38,891 nt of DNA from Planctomycetota bacterium (GTDB lineage: Bacteria > Planctomycetota > PLA2): the NCBI GenBank assembly GCA_021776735.1, contig JAJFFH010000033.1, forward strand, positions 1 through 38,891, given 5' to 3'. The position numbers were made by a program, and so were the translations under genes. Below, piece by piece: positions 17,107 to 25,979 of the stretch. The notes under the pieces are model-generated. The model had not been told where the DNA came from. It worked only from the letters and a program-made list of their open reading frames with translations, and did not search any database. Numbering within the stretch: position 1 is the first letter of the stretch; each line of letters begins with the position of its first letter.

Positions 17107-19176
17107 ATGCGAAACGCCGCGCTTTTTCTTGTCTTGTTGTCGGTCGGCTGTAGCAATGCCGGAGGAAGGTCCCTGGCGGTTGTCGTAACATCACCCGCGG
17201 TGGGCATGCGCCTACCGTTGAACAGCGACCGGTCCGTTCAGATCCGATACACCGACTCGGACACGGGCGGGACGGCTGTAACGACGATCGTCGCGGTGCC
17301 GAGGTCGGGCGCCGAAGTCGTGATCGCTGCGAACCGGCCCTCCATGGATAGTGAGGTTCAGTCCGTCGTTTGGGAAACGGCTGGCGTCCCCGCTGGAACG
17401 TACTCGATTCGAGCGCGCATATCGAACGGCCTGCTCTTCGCCGACGCCGTGGCTCCCGGCGCCGTGCAGTTGAATGCCCCGCCCCAAGTTGCCTTGATCC
17501 GTGCAACCCCCGCCACGGTGAGCCGCAGCGGACTCGTGCGGATCCAGTACACCGATGCCGATGCGGACGACGACGCACAGACCACGATCTTTGCGGATGT
17601 CGATGGTGATCCGACAACCGCAACGGACACGATCGAGATCGCGCAGCGGACGGAGGCGAACGGCGAGTCGTCTGAAGTTCTGTGGGACACGTCCGGCTTG
17701 CCGGAGGGCGAGTACACCATTTTTGCGCGCGTCGAAGACGGAACAAACGAACCGGTAGCCGCAGCGCCCGTGCAGATCAGCATCGCGAACAACTTCTTTG
17801 CGCAGGCATCGACTCGTGGAGGGCCGGTCGCACTGCCCACGTCCCAGTCGGTCTCAGTGTTTCCGGATGGTGCCACCGTGCTCGTTGGGGTGATCACGAC
17901 GGAGACGGTCTTGGGGGCAGGCGAGGCGAATGAAACGACCCTCTCCGCCGCGGGTACCTTTGTCGCTCGCTACGACTCCGGCGGGCGCCTGAGCTGGGCC
18001 CGCCTTGTCACGCCCAGCTTCTTGGTCGTTCGTCTTCGGGCGATGGACGACGACACTACCGTCCTGTTCGGAGCGTCTTCCTCAACGACCGTGTTTTCTT
18101 CCGGCCGCCCGGACGAGGCACGGATCAGTCTGCCTCGGTTCCGATCGACGATGTTGCGCGCCCAGTTCGACCGGGAAGGTGCCCTTCTGGGCGTGGAGGT
18201 TCTGGCTCTTCCATTTTCGCTGGTTTCAGCCGTCGACGACGGTACGTTGACGGTCGGCGGACAGCTCACGGGCACGATGCTGCTTGGCGAGGGTGAGCCG
18301 AATGAGACCCTGCTCGTCGGAGCATCGGCGACGGAAACAGACGCCTATTTGGCGAGGTACGGGGCCGACGGCGCTCTTCTGTGGGCCGTGAGCCATGGCG
18401 GCGGCGGGTTTGAAACGGTTACCGGCGTCTGCACGCTTCCCGACGGGTCGAGCGTTTTACTCGGAAGGTTCACACATGTAGCGACGTTCGGCCGTGGCGA
18501 CCCCGGCGAGAGCACGCTTGTGAGCCGCGGCGCATCCGACGGGTTCGTGGCCCGTCATTCACCGGCCGGACGGCTGCAGTGGGTGCGGGCCATAGGCAGT
18601 TCGGGCAACGAGCTTCCGATTGGCGTCATCGCGTCGCGCGACAACTCGGTCGTGGTGTTATCGGTGTCCGGTGGCACCGTCACGCTTGGGGGAGGCGAAG
18701 AACGGGAGACTCGACTGACGGGCGCCGGCATGCTCGTCGCGCGCTATGACGAATTCGGATCACTGTTGTGGGGTCGGCTCTTGCGCGCCGAGACCGGGTT
18801 CCTGGACGCCCCAGCGATGGTGGGTTCGATCGACGGCTCGGTCATCGTCTCGGGCGCTTTCACAGGGTCGGTGACGCTCGGTTCAGGGGCTGCGGATGAG
18901 CGGACGCTCGTCAGCTCCGGGGCGGGCTCGCTCTTCCTGGCGCGGTTTCGCGACGACGGAAGCTTGGCCTGGGCGAGCCGCGGCGGCGAGCGCAACGATG
19001 CCGGTTCGTTCAGGGTCAGCGCGATTGCCGCGGGAAGCGATGGTTCCGCCGTCGTGACGGGAATCTTCGACACCGCCATCACGTTTGCTTCGGGCGAGGA
19101 GAACGAGACCAGGCTGGAGCCCTCAGGCCGGTCCGAGATCTTTCTCGCACGATTCAACGCGGATGGCGGTTCGTGA
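17107..19176 (+). CDS. Lipoprotein with two Ig-like domains and a seven-repeat beta-propeller
   Basis: The product is 689 residues from the ATG at 17107, which has a GGAG eight bases upstream; the frame is open much further upstream but only as a shadow of the divergent gene. MRNAALFLVLLSVGCSNAGG is a lipoprotein signal with lipobox SVGC, so the protein is exported and lipid-anchored. Two related beta domains follow (about 35-118 and 125-222), each ending in a phrase like WDTSGLPEGEYTIFARV. Seven repeats of about 65 residues then carry a Gly-x-Gly-acidic phrase (GAGEANETTL, GEGEPNETLL, GRGDPGESTL and similar) followed by FVARYDSGGRLSWAR. These are SBBP-type propeller repeats, giving a seven-bladed disc. 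The role is probably surface binding; ligand unknown. It is divergent from the membrane-anchored sigma fusion, hence a candidate target. Confidence 0.88.
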   Translation: MRNAALFLVLLSVGCSNAGGRSLAVVVTSPAVGMRLPLNSDRSVQIRYTDSDTGGTAVTTIVAVPRSGAEVVIAANRPSMDSEVQSVVWETAGVPAGTYSIRARISNGLLFADAVAPGAVQLNAPPQVALIRATPATVSRSGLVRIQYTDADADDDAQTTIFADVDGDPTTATDTIEIAQRTEANGESSEVLWDTSGLPEGEYTIFARVEDGTNEPVAAAPVQISIANNFFAQASTRGGPVALPTSQSVSVFPDGATVLVGVITTETVLGAGEANETTLSAAGTFVARYDSGGRLSWARLVTPSFLVVRLRAMDDDTTVLFGASSSTTVFSSGRPDEARISLPRFRSTMLRAQFDREGALLGVEVLALPFSLVSAVDDGTLTVGGQLTGTMLLGEGEPNETLLVGASATETDAYLARYGADGALLWAVSHGGGGFETVTGVCTLPDGSSVLLGRFTHVATFGRGDPGESTLVSRGASDGFVARHSPAGRLQWVRAIGSSGNELPIGVIASRDNSVVVLSVSGGTVTLGGGEERETRLTGAGMLVARYDEFGSLLWGRLLRAETGFLDAPAMVGSIDGSVIVSGAFTGSVTLGSGAADERTLVSSGAGSLFLARFRDDGSLAWASRGGERNDAGSFRVSAIAAGSDGSAVVTGIFDTAITFASGEENETRLEPSGRSEIFLARFNADGGS

Positions 19177-19294
19177 TGCAGGCCTTCGCCACGCACGGTG
19201 CAGGGCTTCTGCGTCGCCATCGTGCTGTTGTTTCCGTCGGATGCGGCTCCGTGTTCGCGGGCGGCAGGTCTTGGACTACGGCGCTCCGCGGAGT

Positions 19295-19609
19295 CATCAA
19301 ATGCGAGAGAATCGAACTTGCCTCCGGCGCCCGTACTCCGATCACGGTTGTGGGCCCGCAGCTGGTGGCGCCGGCAGACGCCGTCTACGATTCGGCCGGA
19401 GATCGGCTCTTGATCCTCGACAAGGGGCGGCGCGAACTACTGGCGGTCGATCCGGCAACGGGCGTGGGCACGACGTTGTCTGGCGCGGGCCGCGGCACGC
19501 GCTTGTGGCACCGATCGACGCGGTCCGCGGCATCGTGCATGTCGTCGATGGGAACCACATTCTCGCAATCGAGCTGGAGACGGGAGCGCGAGTGGCCACT
19601 CTGCGATAG
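19295..19609 (+). pseudogene. Frameshifted C-terminal copy of a propeller lipoprotein
   Basis: The frame reads RIELASGARTPITVVGPQLV, then APADAVYDSAGDRLLILDKG and ELLAVDPATGVGTTLSGAGR. It matches the end of the intact gene at 35304-37337 (RIDLITGARTSVHIVGPQLS, then VLVLDRGRGAILAVDPASGE) almost residue for residue. Near 19490 the match moves to another frame, which ends HVVDGNHILAIELETGARVA before a stop at 19607-19609. Some bases have been lost around the shift. Only the last 100 or so codons survive. It lies 118 bases after the unrelated SBBP propeller gene. The stretch 19177-19294 has no assigned content. Confidence 0.8.
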
Positions 19610-19615
19610 GTAGAA

Positions 19616-19840
19616 CTATTCGTCACCGAACGCAATGCCGATGGCTCGTGCCAACGAGACCGATCGGCCCGCCGGGTTCACGTTGCGCGTCTTTCCGGCG
19701 GCGTCTTCGAGCGGCGCGAGGAGTACTTTCGAGTTGCGGTAGGTGGTGAACACCGAGTTTTTTTCCGGCGGCGAGGGCGCGACATGCGGCGACAACCAGC
19801 GAGTGGCAGTCACGCGATCGAAAAAGCTGTCGGCACTCCC
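19616..19840 (-). pseudogene. C-terminal fragment of an unknown protein
   Basis: The minus-strand frame runs from the IS left end to a stop at 19616 and reads FDRVTATRWLSPHVAPSPPE, then FTTYRNSKVLLAPLEDAAGK and SVSLARAIGIAFGDE. Composition is protein-like, unlike the noise frames around it. I do not recognise the family. The IS relic begins exactly where it is cut, so it is probably the surviving end of an interrupted gene. Confidence 0.5.
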
Positions 19841-20080
19841 GTCCTGTCCGAAAACCAGCCGCTCGTTTGCTACACAGCCACTCGTAGTGCTTGAGAATCC
19901 CGCCCAGTCGTTCTCGGCTACGAATCGGACGGCATGACGACGAAGCCCGTTTCGTGATCCACTCGTTCCCGAGACCCTGGTGTGCGCGCTCGGCGTGGCA
20001 GTGCTCCACGTACTCGACAACAGCACGGCGGAGCGAGGACTCCAACTCGGAAACGCCAGCGCCGCCCGTGCCGAGCTCGC
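19841..20080 (-). mobile_element. IS relic: left end and transposase C-terminus, second copy
   Basis: It opens with GTCCTGTCCGAAAACCAGCC (19841-19860), a variant of the inverted repeat at 6331. The minus strand encodes ESSLRRAVVEYVEHCHAERA, then HQGLGNEWITKRASSSCRPI and RERLGGILKHYE, the end of the same DDE transposase. Upstream transposase sequence is lost after about 20080. The remaining bases up to 20137 should contain the promoter of the next gene. Confidence 0.83.
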
Positions 20081-20137
20081 CTTTTTTTGGAAACACACGC
20101 ATCCGCCGACGCAGTGTTCACAGTCTTTTCCTTGGCC

Positions 20138-21316
20138 ATGCAAAAACGGTCTGCTCTTCTGCTCGCATTCGCGGCGTCGGCGCTCGCTGGTCCGAACGGC
20201 GGCTCTCGACCCGAGGACGGATCTACGCGGCACCACTTTGACCTGTCCAAGGAGGCGGGCCAGCCCGTGTTTGTTGAGGTCGAGACTGGCGAACGCGTCT
20301 GGCGCAAGCCGAACCATCAGTCGGACGGCACCCTTCAGCCCGTATTGCCGCGCGGCGCGGGGTGGGCGATCGTCCTGACGCCCAACCGGAAATACGAGAC
20401 CGGTGGTTACGCGATCGAGTGGGGCCTCCTGAGCAAGGCGGGGAGCCTGGTGAAGGTCGTGGAGACGATCTATCGTGCGGATGTCGCGTCAGGACGCAAG
20501 GTCTCGCCGCAGCCAGAGCAGAACGACAAGGGGAAACTGAAACTCAAGGGGCGCACGTTGCGCGCCGTGGTCTGGCGTTGGGTCGGCAGGCATCCGTCGG
20601 GCCAGGACACGATGACCGTCGCGGCCGCGTGCCAAATCGGAGAGGCGTGCCTGCTGCTCCGCTCATGGGAGGTGCTCGGCTCAAGTGGCGTGGTCCGAGC
20701 CGGGGCCGGTCGTGAGAACGTGTTTGTTCGGACCGGTCGGCCGCTTGTACGCTCCTTCAAGGCGGCGGGCGTGTTCGGTGAACTCAAGCGCGCCGTTCGA
20801 TTCGTGCCTCGGGTGAAGCCCGCGCGCAGGGCCCGGGTCAAGCTGACGCGTGTACTCGGCAAATGCCGACACTATGTCGGGGCGCGATTGCCCCGTGGAT
20901 TCGTCCAAAGCGGAGGGCCGCATCCCGAAGACAGCGATGCTGTCTTCGTACGGATGGACTCGAAGACCGGTGCCCTGCGTACGCGACTGCTCATTCGTCG
21001 GCGGAAGGGCTTCGACTCGCTTGCGGCCGTGTCTGCGTCGGCTGTCGCCGCGATGGGTGCAGACAAAGAAGCCGCGATCGGCCCCGTCGCGGTCGAAGCC
21101 GACGGCCTCAAGGGTGTACTCGTCGGCCACCTTGAGTCGAATGAGGGGAGCACGGAGCCGCGCGCAACCGTGCGGCGCGCGTTGTTTCTCGCGCACGAAG
21201 ACGTCTGGGAGTGGTCGCTTCGGACAACCGCGACCGGGCCCGATCTCAAGCGGGAACTGCGCGACCTGAAGAGTATCCTTAAGACCGCCCGCATTTGGTG
21301 GCGTTTTCCCGACTAG
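20138..21316 (+). CDS. Secreted protein of unknown function
   Basis: The product is 392 residues from the ATG at 20138. The frame is open upstream, but only across IS sequence, and 20138 gives a standard signal peptide (MQKRSALLLAFAASALAGPN). The mature protein has beta-rich phrases such as GWAIVLTPNRKYETGGYAIE, LRAVVWRWVGRHPSGQDTMT and GALRTRLLIRRRKGFDSLAA. I find no catalytic motif and no family I can name. It starts about 60 bases after an IS relic and ends 9 bases before the left end of another repeat, so it forms a one-gene module. Confidence 0.75.
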   Translation: MQKRSALLLAFAASALAGPNGGSRPEDGSTRHHFDLSKEAGQPVFVEVETGERVWRKPNHQSDGTLQPVLPRGAGWAIVLTPNRKYETGGYAIEWGLLSKAGSLVKVVETIYRADVASGRKVSPQPEQNDKGKLKLKGRTLRAVVWRWVGRHPSGQDTMTVAAACQIGEACLLLRSWEVLGSSGVVRAGAGRENVFVRTGRPLVRSFKAAGVFGELKRAVRFVPRVKPARRARVKLTRVLGKCRHYVGARLPRGFVQSGGPHPEDSDAVFVRMDSKTGALRTRLLIRRRKGFDSLAAVSASAVAAMGADKEAAIGPVAVEADGLKGVLVGHLESNEGSTEPRATVRRALFLAHEDVWEWSLRTTATGPDLKRELRDLKSILKTARIWWRFPD

Positions 21317-21325
21317 CTCCGAGGC

Positions 21326-21375
21326 TGTCCCTACCGAGAACTGAATCTACGCTCGAATTCTCCGCTTAGAACGCT
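21326..21375. repeat. Left end of a family-B repeat, solo
   Basis: TGTCCCTACCGAGAACTGAA followed by CGAATTCTCCGCTT matches the first 50 bases of the repeats at 2689, 4314 and 37345. Homology fades after about 21375, so only the left end is present. It sits between two convergent genes. Confidence 0.75.
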
Positions 21376-21464
21376 CCCGCGTCGTCCGACAACGTGCTCG
21401 GAACTTGTATCGACACGAGAACGCGGGGCCAGTCAAAGTTCGCGAGACGGCCGACCAGGACGCC

Positions 21465-22292
21465 TCAACGATGCCATGTCCCTGACGGAAGCATCTTCAC
21501 AAAGTCACCGACGGTCCAGACGCTCCCGACGTGCTTGGCGTTCTTTGCCTGGACGACATATCGAAAGTGCACGACCAGGCTCGTTCCGTCAGCGCTTGCT
21601 TCGCTGCGGCTCGCGATGATCTTAGCGTGGCGCTTGCCGTCGCGGAGGCGAAGAAAGACGGGGCCGACGTTCCACTTGGCGACGCGGGGGCACCAACCCT
21701 TGGCGTCGTGACCGGGCGGCGTCGTCGCATTGAGAAACGCGCACATCGCCCGCGGCCAACTCGGGCGTGAGTCGAGGCGAGGGATCAAGACCAGCGCGCC
21801 CCTACCCGTCGCTGCCATACCGATTCGCTGCTTGGCGATGTTCACATCGACCGGGATCAGGTCCGCCTGGTCGATGGGCGCGCGCCGGCCTGAGGTGAAG
21901 TCGAACCCGAACAGCGCGCCGTCGGCGCGAGCTTCGATCGAACCGTCGCACACTCGTTGAGCGGTCGCCGGGACTTTATTCAGCAGGATGCGCCCCTTCG
22001 CATCGGCGACCCCGGGATAGAACCCCGGCGCGGCCGCATAGGTCGCCTCATGGCGGTACTTGGATCGATGCTGATAACGACCCTTCGCATCCGTCCTGCG
22101 ATCCCAGATGTGTTGGTTGCTGTCGAAGATTATTCCGCGCGACGTATGGACGAACACGCGCACTCCGGCGAGCGGCGTGCCGCGCGCATTCACGACGACG
22201 CCGTCTCGAGCGGGAGAGGCCGCAGCCGCGCTCCAAAACGAGAGAACGACGATCGGAGCGGCCAGGGCAGCGAGAAAGAGCGAGCGCGGCAT
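21465..22292 (-). CDS. Secreted protein with N-terminal carboxypeptidase-regulatory-like domain
   Basis: The product is 275 residues from the ATG at 22292, chosen because CGGAG lies about seven bases ahead of it; the ATG at 22310 is in frame but lacks a ribosome site. MPRSLFLAALAAPIVVLSFW is a signal peptide. Residues about 30-100 (GVVVNARGTPLAGVRVFVHT, then RRTDAKGRYQHRSKYRHEAT) form one small beta domain of carboxypeptidase-regulatory type. Such domains usually serve as structural or adhesive modules. The rest includes VCDGSIEARADGALFGFDFT and WCPRVAKWNVGPVFLRLRDG, which I do not recognise. It converges with the secreted-protein gene at 20138. It shares domain type with four other proteins in the window. 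Confidence 0.78.
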   Translation of the reverse strand: MPRSLFLAALAAPIVVLSFWSAAAASPARDGVVVNARGTPLAGVRVFVHTSRGIIFDSNQHIWDRRTDAKGRYQHRSKYRHEATYAAAPGFYPGVADAKGRILLNKVPATAQRVCDGSIEARADGALFGFDFTSGRRAPIDQADLIPVDVNIAKQRIGMAATGRGALVLIPRLDSRPSWPRAMCAFLNATTPPGHDAKGWCPRVAKWNVGPVFLRLRDGKRHAKIIASRSEASADGTSLVVHFRYVVQAKNAKHVGSVWTVGDFVKMLPSGTWHR

Positions 22293-22499
22293 GACAGTTC
22301 TCCGTGACATGATCTGGAACCAGCCGGAGCCGCGGCTCGCGCCGACTCTAGCATGAAAACAGCAGCGCGCACCGCGCGCAGCGGATCTAGATCCGCTTCT
22401 GCACACGATGCACGTTTATTGGTGCGAGTGGTCAGCGTGTATGCGAACAGCCGGAGGTCGCGGTCGCGCGCGGGTCATCTACTCGCTGTCCGACTCTCG

Positions 22500-22757
22500 C
22501 TCGTGACAGCGACGAAGCAGAGCTCGTGATCCGCTCGTTTCGAAGCCGGCGCCGCTTGCCCGTTAGCCGCTCCTTCAGACGCGGTTCTCCTCGACGAGGT
22601 AGGCGACCACGTCCTGTTGTGGCCGGTTCACCCAGCCCGCCAACGTCGTCAGGAGGACACGCAGCGGGTAGAGATCGACGCTCATACCCTTATCGTACGA
22701 ATCGTAACGTAAGGGCGGATCAACGACTTCTGGACGGCCGAGTTTTTGGATAGGGCG
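22500..22757 (-). mobile_element. Internally deleted IS relic, right end (deletion derivative 1)
   Basis: The right inverted repeat is GGCCGAGTTTTTGGATAGGGC (22737-22757). On the minus strand an ATG at 22685 opens MSVDLYPLRVLLTTLAGWVN, then a VVAYLVEENRV-type coiled segment of the transposase N-terminus. It runs straight into NERITSSASS, which belongs near the transposase C-terminus, so about 300 codons are missing. The relic at 38347-38659 has the same junction. The left inverted repeat is not seen. Bases 22293-22499 and 22758-22878 hold no other feature I can support. Confidence 0.82.
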
Positions 22758-22878
22758 ACGCCGCGGATCACGGGTTCACGATCGTGACCAAGGACACGGA
22801 CTTTGATAGGGACAGGCGCCGACTACGCGCATGACGAGGATCGCAGCGGCACGAAGGGCGGCGTTCCGTCTCGGCATG

Positions 22879-24777
22879 TCAGTCGACGCCCTTCCGGCGC
22901 AACGCCACGACCACGGTCTTCGTAGTGCCCTGGCGCAACTCGACCCGGCGCGGCTTCTCCCTTTGAAACCCCGGAATGTTCTCGAACACCAGCTCGTACG
23001 CGCCGGGATTCCTGACGAAGAAGAGCAGGTCACCTCGATCCGCGGAGGTCTCCAGATCCTTGTGACCATCCACGCTCTGAAGGGTCACTTTGTCCGCACC
23101 CAGCGGGACCGCCGCGTTCCCATCCCTGAAGCGGACCCGCAGGCCGCTCAGCCGGATGACCCGCACGTCGTACTCGTTGCGGTGCGGGCGTACCGAGTAC
23201 ACCTTCGCCGGAGACGCGAGGGCCCAGCCTCGGGCCGCCGTGTCCAGGTGGATCTCGCCGATCGGAGCACGGAAACGAAACGTCCCGGGGTCCGGCGCGC
23301 TGCGGGCGGTGACGGACGAACGCGCGTCCAGGAAGCTGACCCACGCCGGGCTCCAGCGGATCTCGCGCAGCGGAACCCGCAACCCGGTCGCGTCGTCCAC
23401 CGTTCGCAGCACGACGTCCGCCGGCCGCGGCAGCGCCAAGCGCACGCTCGCGTCGCCGGTGGCGCCGACGCGAAAGGCGACCTGGTACGCGGTCCGGCCG
23501 ATCGTGGCCACGTACTCGCCGGGTGGGATCCGGCCCGCGTCCCAGTGAAGACGGCCGTCCCGGTCCTTGGTCATCTCGTCCGCATCGATCTCGACCTCGG
23601 TCGAGACCCCGCCGTCCTTGCCCTGCAGCGCGGTGAGCAGCAGTTCCTCCGTCGTGCCTCGCGCGGTGCGGATCGACAAGGACACGTCGATCGCGCCCCA
23701 GGCCTCCGGGACCACGAGAACGCCGGCGACGGGTACGGTCACCTGCGGCGCCGGCTCCGCCAGCCGAACCGTCACGCGCTCGACTGCATCGGCCGGGACG
23801 ACGACCTCGGCCGATCCGAGCGTGTGCGAGCGACGCCACCACTCCGCGGAGGTCACGAGAACGTCGTACCGGCCGGGCTCCATGGCGTTCACGCGCGCGA
23901 CGCCTGACTCCGGGAGCGCACTCTCGGTGTACGGGACGCCATGCTCATCCGCCTCCGCCCGCCGCAGGACGAGAAAGCGCCCGCGCGCGGCCGGTCCGAC
24001 GACCGTTACTTCGAGCGCGCCCCCACGTTTCAGCCGGATCGTGCGTTCGCCGCCCCGCACGTGATCGATCCGGATCCGGCTCCAGGCGAAACCCCGCGCC
24101 CGCACCCAGTACACCGCCAGCCGGTCCGCCGGGGGCAGCGAGACGGGCGACACCGCTTCCTTCACGACGTGGGCGGTCCCGGCGCCGTGCGGGTGCGGCT
24201 CGTCCTCGCGCCCCCCGCTCACGAGCCGAACCACCTCCACGCCCGAAAGGTCGCGGCCGGTCGCGTCGTCCAGCACGCGCAGCGCGCACGACGCCTTCCA
24301 CCGGGCGCGCAACGTGACCTCGCGATCGCCCGATCCGGCAAGTCCGCCCTCGTCGACGACGACCGCGACCCGCCCCCCGATCGTCAGGTCCGTCACGCGC
24401 GCCCGGCGTCCCGGCGCGGTCTTCGCGCGCCACTCGCCCTTCGAAACCGACACGGGAACGAGCGCAGCCGGTTCTCCTTCGATCCAGGTCAGAAGGGTGA
24501 ACCGGCCGTCCTCCCGCGGGTGTTCGAGCCCGGCGCGGTCGACGACGACCAGGCGCCCGACAATCTCGTCCGCGGCCGGCTCCGGGTCCTTGGGCTCGTC
24601 GTTGCGCCGCGGCGTCTCCCGGACCCGCTCGGAAGGGACGTCCGGTCCGCGCTGCTCCGCACGGCGCACGGATTCCCGGCCGTCGAGCGCCACCCAGGCC
24701 AACAGGACAGCCAAGAGCGGCAGCCCGAAACGCCAAGCGCGGCGCGAGCGGTTCGATCGTTCTCGTGCGGCTCGCAT
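22879..24777 (-). CDS. Membrane-anchored multi-domain beta-sandwich protein
   Basis: The product is 632 residues. It begins MRAARERSNRSRRAWRFGLP, a strongly basic n-region followed by a hydrophobic helix (about 17-32, LPLLAVLLAWVAL). That suggests a signal anchor with the bulk outside. The remainder is a chain of beta domains with carboxypeptidase-regulatory and Ig-like phrases: SCALRVLDDATGRDLSGVEV, GGALEVTVVGPAARGRFLVL, VLRTVDDATGLRVPLREIRW and GAYELVFENIPGFQREKPRR. No enzyme motif is visible, so a structural, adhesive or sensing role is most likely. It has a module of its own between IS relics. The N-terminal organisation resembles the part of the sigma fusion at 14262-16922 from its membrane helix onward, but without the sigma domains. 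Confidence 0.82.
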   Translation of the reverse strand: MRAARERSNRSRRAWRFGLPLLAVLLAWVALDGRESVRRAEQRGPDVPSERVRETPRRNDEPKDPEPAADEIVGRLVVVDRAGLEHPREDGRFTLLTWIEGEPAALVPVSVSKGEWRAKTAPGRRARVTDLTIGGRVAVVVDEGGLAGSGDREVTLRARWKASCALRVLDDATGRDLSGVEVVRLVSGGREDEPHPHGAGTAHVVKEAVSPVSLPPADRLAVYWVRARGFAWSRIRIDHVRGGERTIRLKRGGALEVTVVGPAARGRFLVLRRAEADEHGVPYTESALPESGVARVNAMEPGRYDVLVTSAEWWRRSHTLGSAEVVVPADAVERVTVRLAEPAPQVTVPVAGVLVVPEAWGAIDVSLSIRTARGTTEELLLTALQGKDGGVSTEVEIDADEMTKDRDGRLHWDAGRIPPGEYVATIGRTAYQVAFRVGATGDASVRLALPRPADVVLRTVDDATGLRVPLREIRWSPAWVSFLDARSSVTARSAPDPGTFRFRAPIGEIHLDTAARGWALASPAKVYSVRPHRNEYDVRVIRLSGLRVRFRDGNAAVPLGADKVTLQSVDGHKDLETSADRGDLLFFVRNPGAYELVFENIPGFQREKPRRVELRQGTTKTVVVALRRKGVD

Positions 24778-24888
24778 AGGTCGGTCGGTCTTCGCAACTC
24801 CCCGTTGCCCCGACCGAATTGTAATGCGAGTTGCCGCGGCCCGCCGTCGCGGGCGCCGGCACGGCGGTCACGCAACAAGACTTGCAGG

Positions 24889-25151
24889 GCTCGGGTCGCG
24901 CACCCGGGACGCCGAAGCGCCCCGGGTGTTCGACAACGTGCTGCGACGCAATGCGAAGCGACCAGAGTTCGAAGGCAGCAACCGCGCATTCTGGACGACC
25001 AGTCGCTCGGCGGGAACGCGCCGGAAGGACCGGGCGCCGTTGCAGCTGTGAGCACCCGCAACGGTAGCGTTCGGCTCTCGTGACCGTATCGTACGAACCG
25101 CAAGGTCGGACATGTCAATGGGCTCGGGACGGCTGAGTTTTCGGATGGGAC
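24889..25151. repeat. IS-derived repeat, right end
   Basis: It ends with GGCTGAGTTTTCGGATGGGAC (25131-25151), preceded by the 50-base leader typical of the right ends. The block GGCGGGAACGCGCCGGA near 25013 recurs at about 37530 in the family-B repeat. On the minus strand it reads RRVPAERLVVQNARLLPSNS, probably old transposase sequence. The left boundary is approximate; 24778-24888 holds the promoter region of the minus-strand gene and nothing else seen. Confidence 0.65.
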
Positions 25152-25157
25152 GCCGTC

Positions 25158-25295
25158 TCACAAACGGGGCTCCTCCGGCTCCGCCAGTTCCTTCGCCAAC
25201 TGCTGAACGAGGCACTCCTCCATCGAGACGACGAATTCGCTCAGTTCACGGATCAGGACCTGGCCGCCGACCGCGTCCAGCGGAAGGTCAAATGT
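25158..25295 (-). pseudogene. Small ORF continuing in frame after a TGA
   Basis: Directly after the TGA that ends the ORF at 25296, the same frame continues with TFDLPLDAVGGQVLIRELSE, then FVVSMEECLVQQLAKELAEP, and stops at 25158. The stretch is protein-like, with amphipathic helices and a balanced composition, but has no start codon of its own before the internal Met. Either the upstream stop is a mutation in a once longer gene, or the downstream part is a remnant. No family is recognised. Confidence 0.4.
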
Positions 25296-25559
25296 TCATG
25301 ACTCCTCTCCTACGCAAACGCCGGTCCCGCCCTGCACAAGGTCAGCTTCGCACCGTCCTCTGTCGCCGACCTGCGATAGCAAGACACACAGGTCCAACGA
25401 TTGGGCACTTGCCGAGGACAGGAACGAAGCGTGTGGCTGGAGCGGGATGTCCTCCACATACTTGGCGAAGCCACTCGCCGACGGCAATCGGGTCTTCACG
25501 CGAACGACGAGCTCATTGAGCATTGTTAAGATCGGTTCGATCAGATCTTCGAGCTTCAC
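25296..25559 (-). CDS. Hypothetical small protein
   Basis: From a GTG at 25559 the frame gives 87 residues beginning VKLEDLIEPILTMLNELVVR, then VKTRLPSASGFAKYVEDIPL, and ending CVGEES. The first 25 residues look like an amphipathic helix. There is no signal peptide or known motif, and the ribosome site is poor. It sits between two IS right ends (25151 and 25909), and the same frame continues past its stop. It may be part of a decayed gene of about 135 codons. Confidence 0.4.
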   Translation of the reverse strand: MKLEDLIEPILTMLNELVVRVKTRLPSASGFAKYVEDIPLQPHASFLSSASAQSLDLCVLLSQVGDRGRCEADLVQGGTGVCVGEES

Positions 25560-25739
25560 TGTTTCAACTTCATGAGAGGTCCTTCTATCGCGCCAATAAG
25601 GTCTACGGTGAAAGGATGCGGTGCCCCGCCAGATTCTAGGGCATCTCGCGTCGCTGCCCATGCCTCGATCTCTGCCACGACGCTCGGCGGCCGGCGTCCG
25701 GCGACGCTGGTCGTCGTTGAGTCGGGGGCGCTTGCACTT

Positions 25740-25909
25740 CGACGGCTCCGTCAGGCGCGGCTCTCCTCAACGCGGTAGGCGATCACGTCCTGTTGCTGCC
25801 GGCTCATCCAGCCCGCCAACGTCGTCAGGAGGACACGCAGCGGGTAAAGATCGACGGTCATGCTCCTATCGTACGAGCCGTTCGGGTCAGCTGAGTTTTT
25901 GGATAGGAC
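25740..25909 (-). mobile_element. IS relic: right end and transposase N-terminus
   Basis: The right inverted repeat is AGCTGAGTTTTTGGATAGGAC (25889-25909). The minus-strand ATG near 25861 opens a frame reading TVDLYPLRVLLTTLAGWMSR and then a degraded coiled segment ending in a stop. It lacks the shared deletion junction of the relics at 22500 and 38347. It lies 70 bases before the sigma-factor gene at 25980, whose promoter must be in or next to it. Bases 25560-25739 contain no other clear feature. Confidence 0.78.
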
Positions 25910-25979
25910 GGACCCGCTCTCACGCCCGCCTGGGCCGATCTCAGACCCTCTTTGTGGGTTCCGATGTACGCTCTTGGGG

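Noticed and set aside
22831..25083. Plus-strand open frames across the anchored beta-domain gene
   Set aside because: They are complements of the minus-strand gene at 22879-24777, with Arg/Pro-rich noise and no ribosome site.
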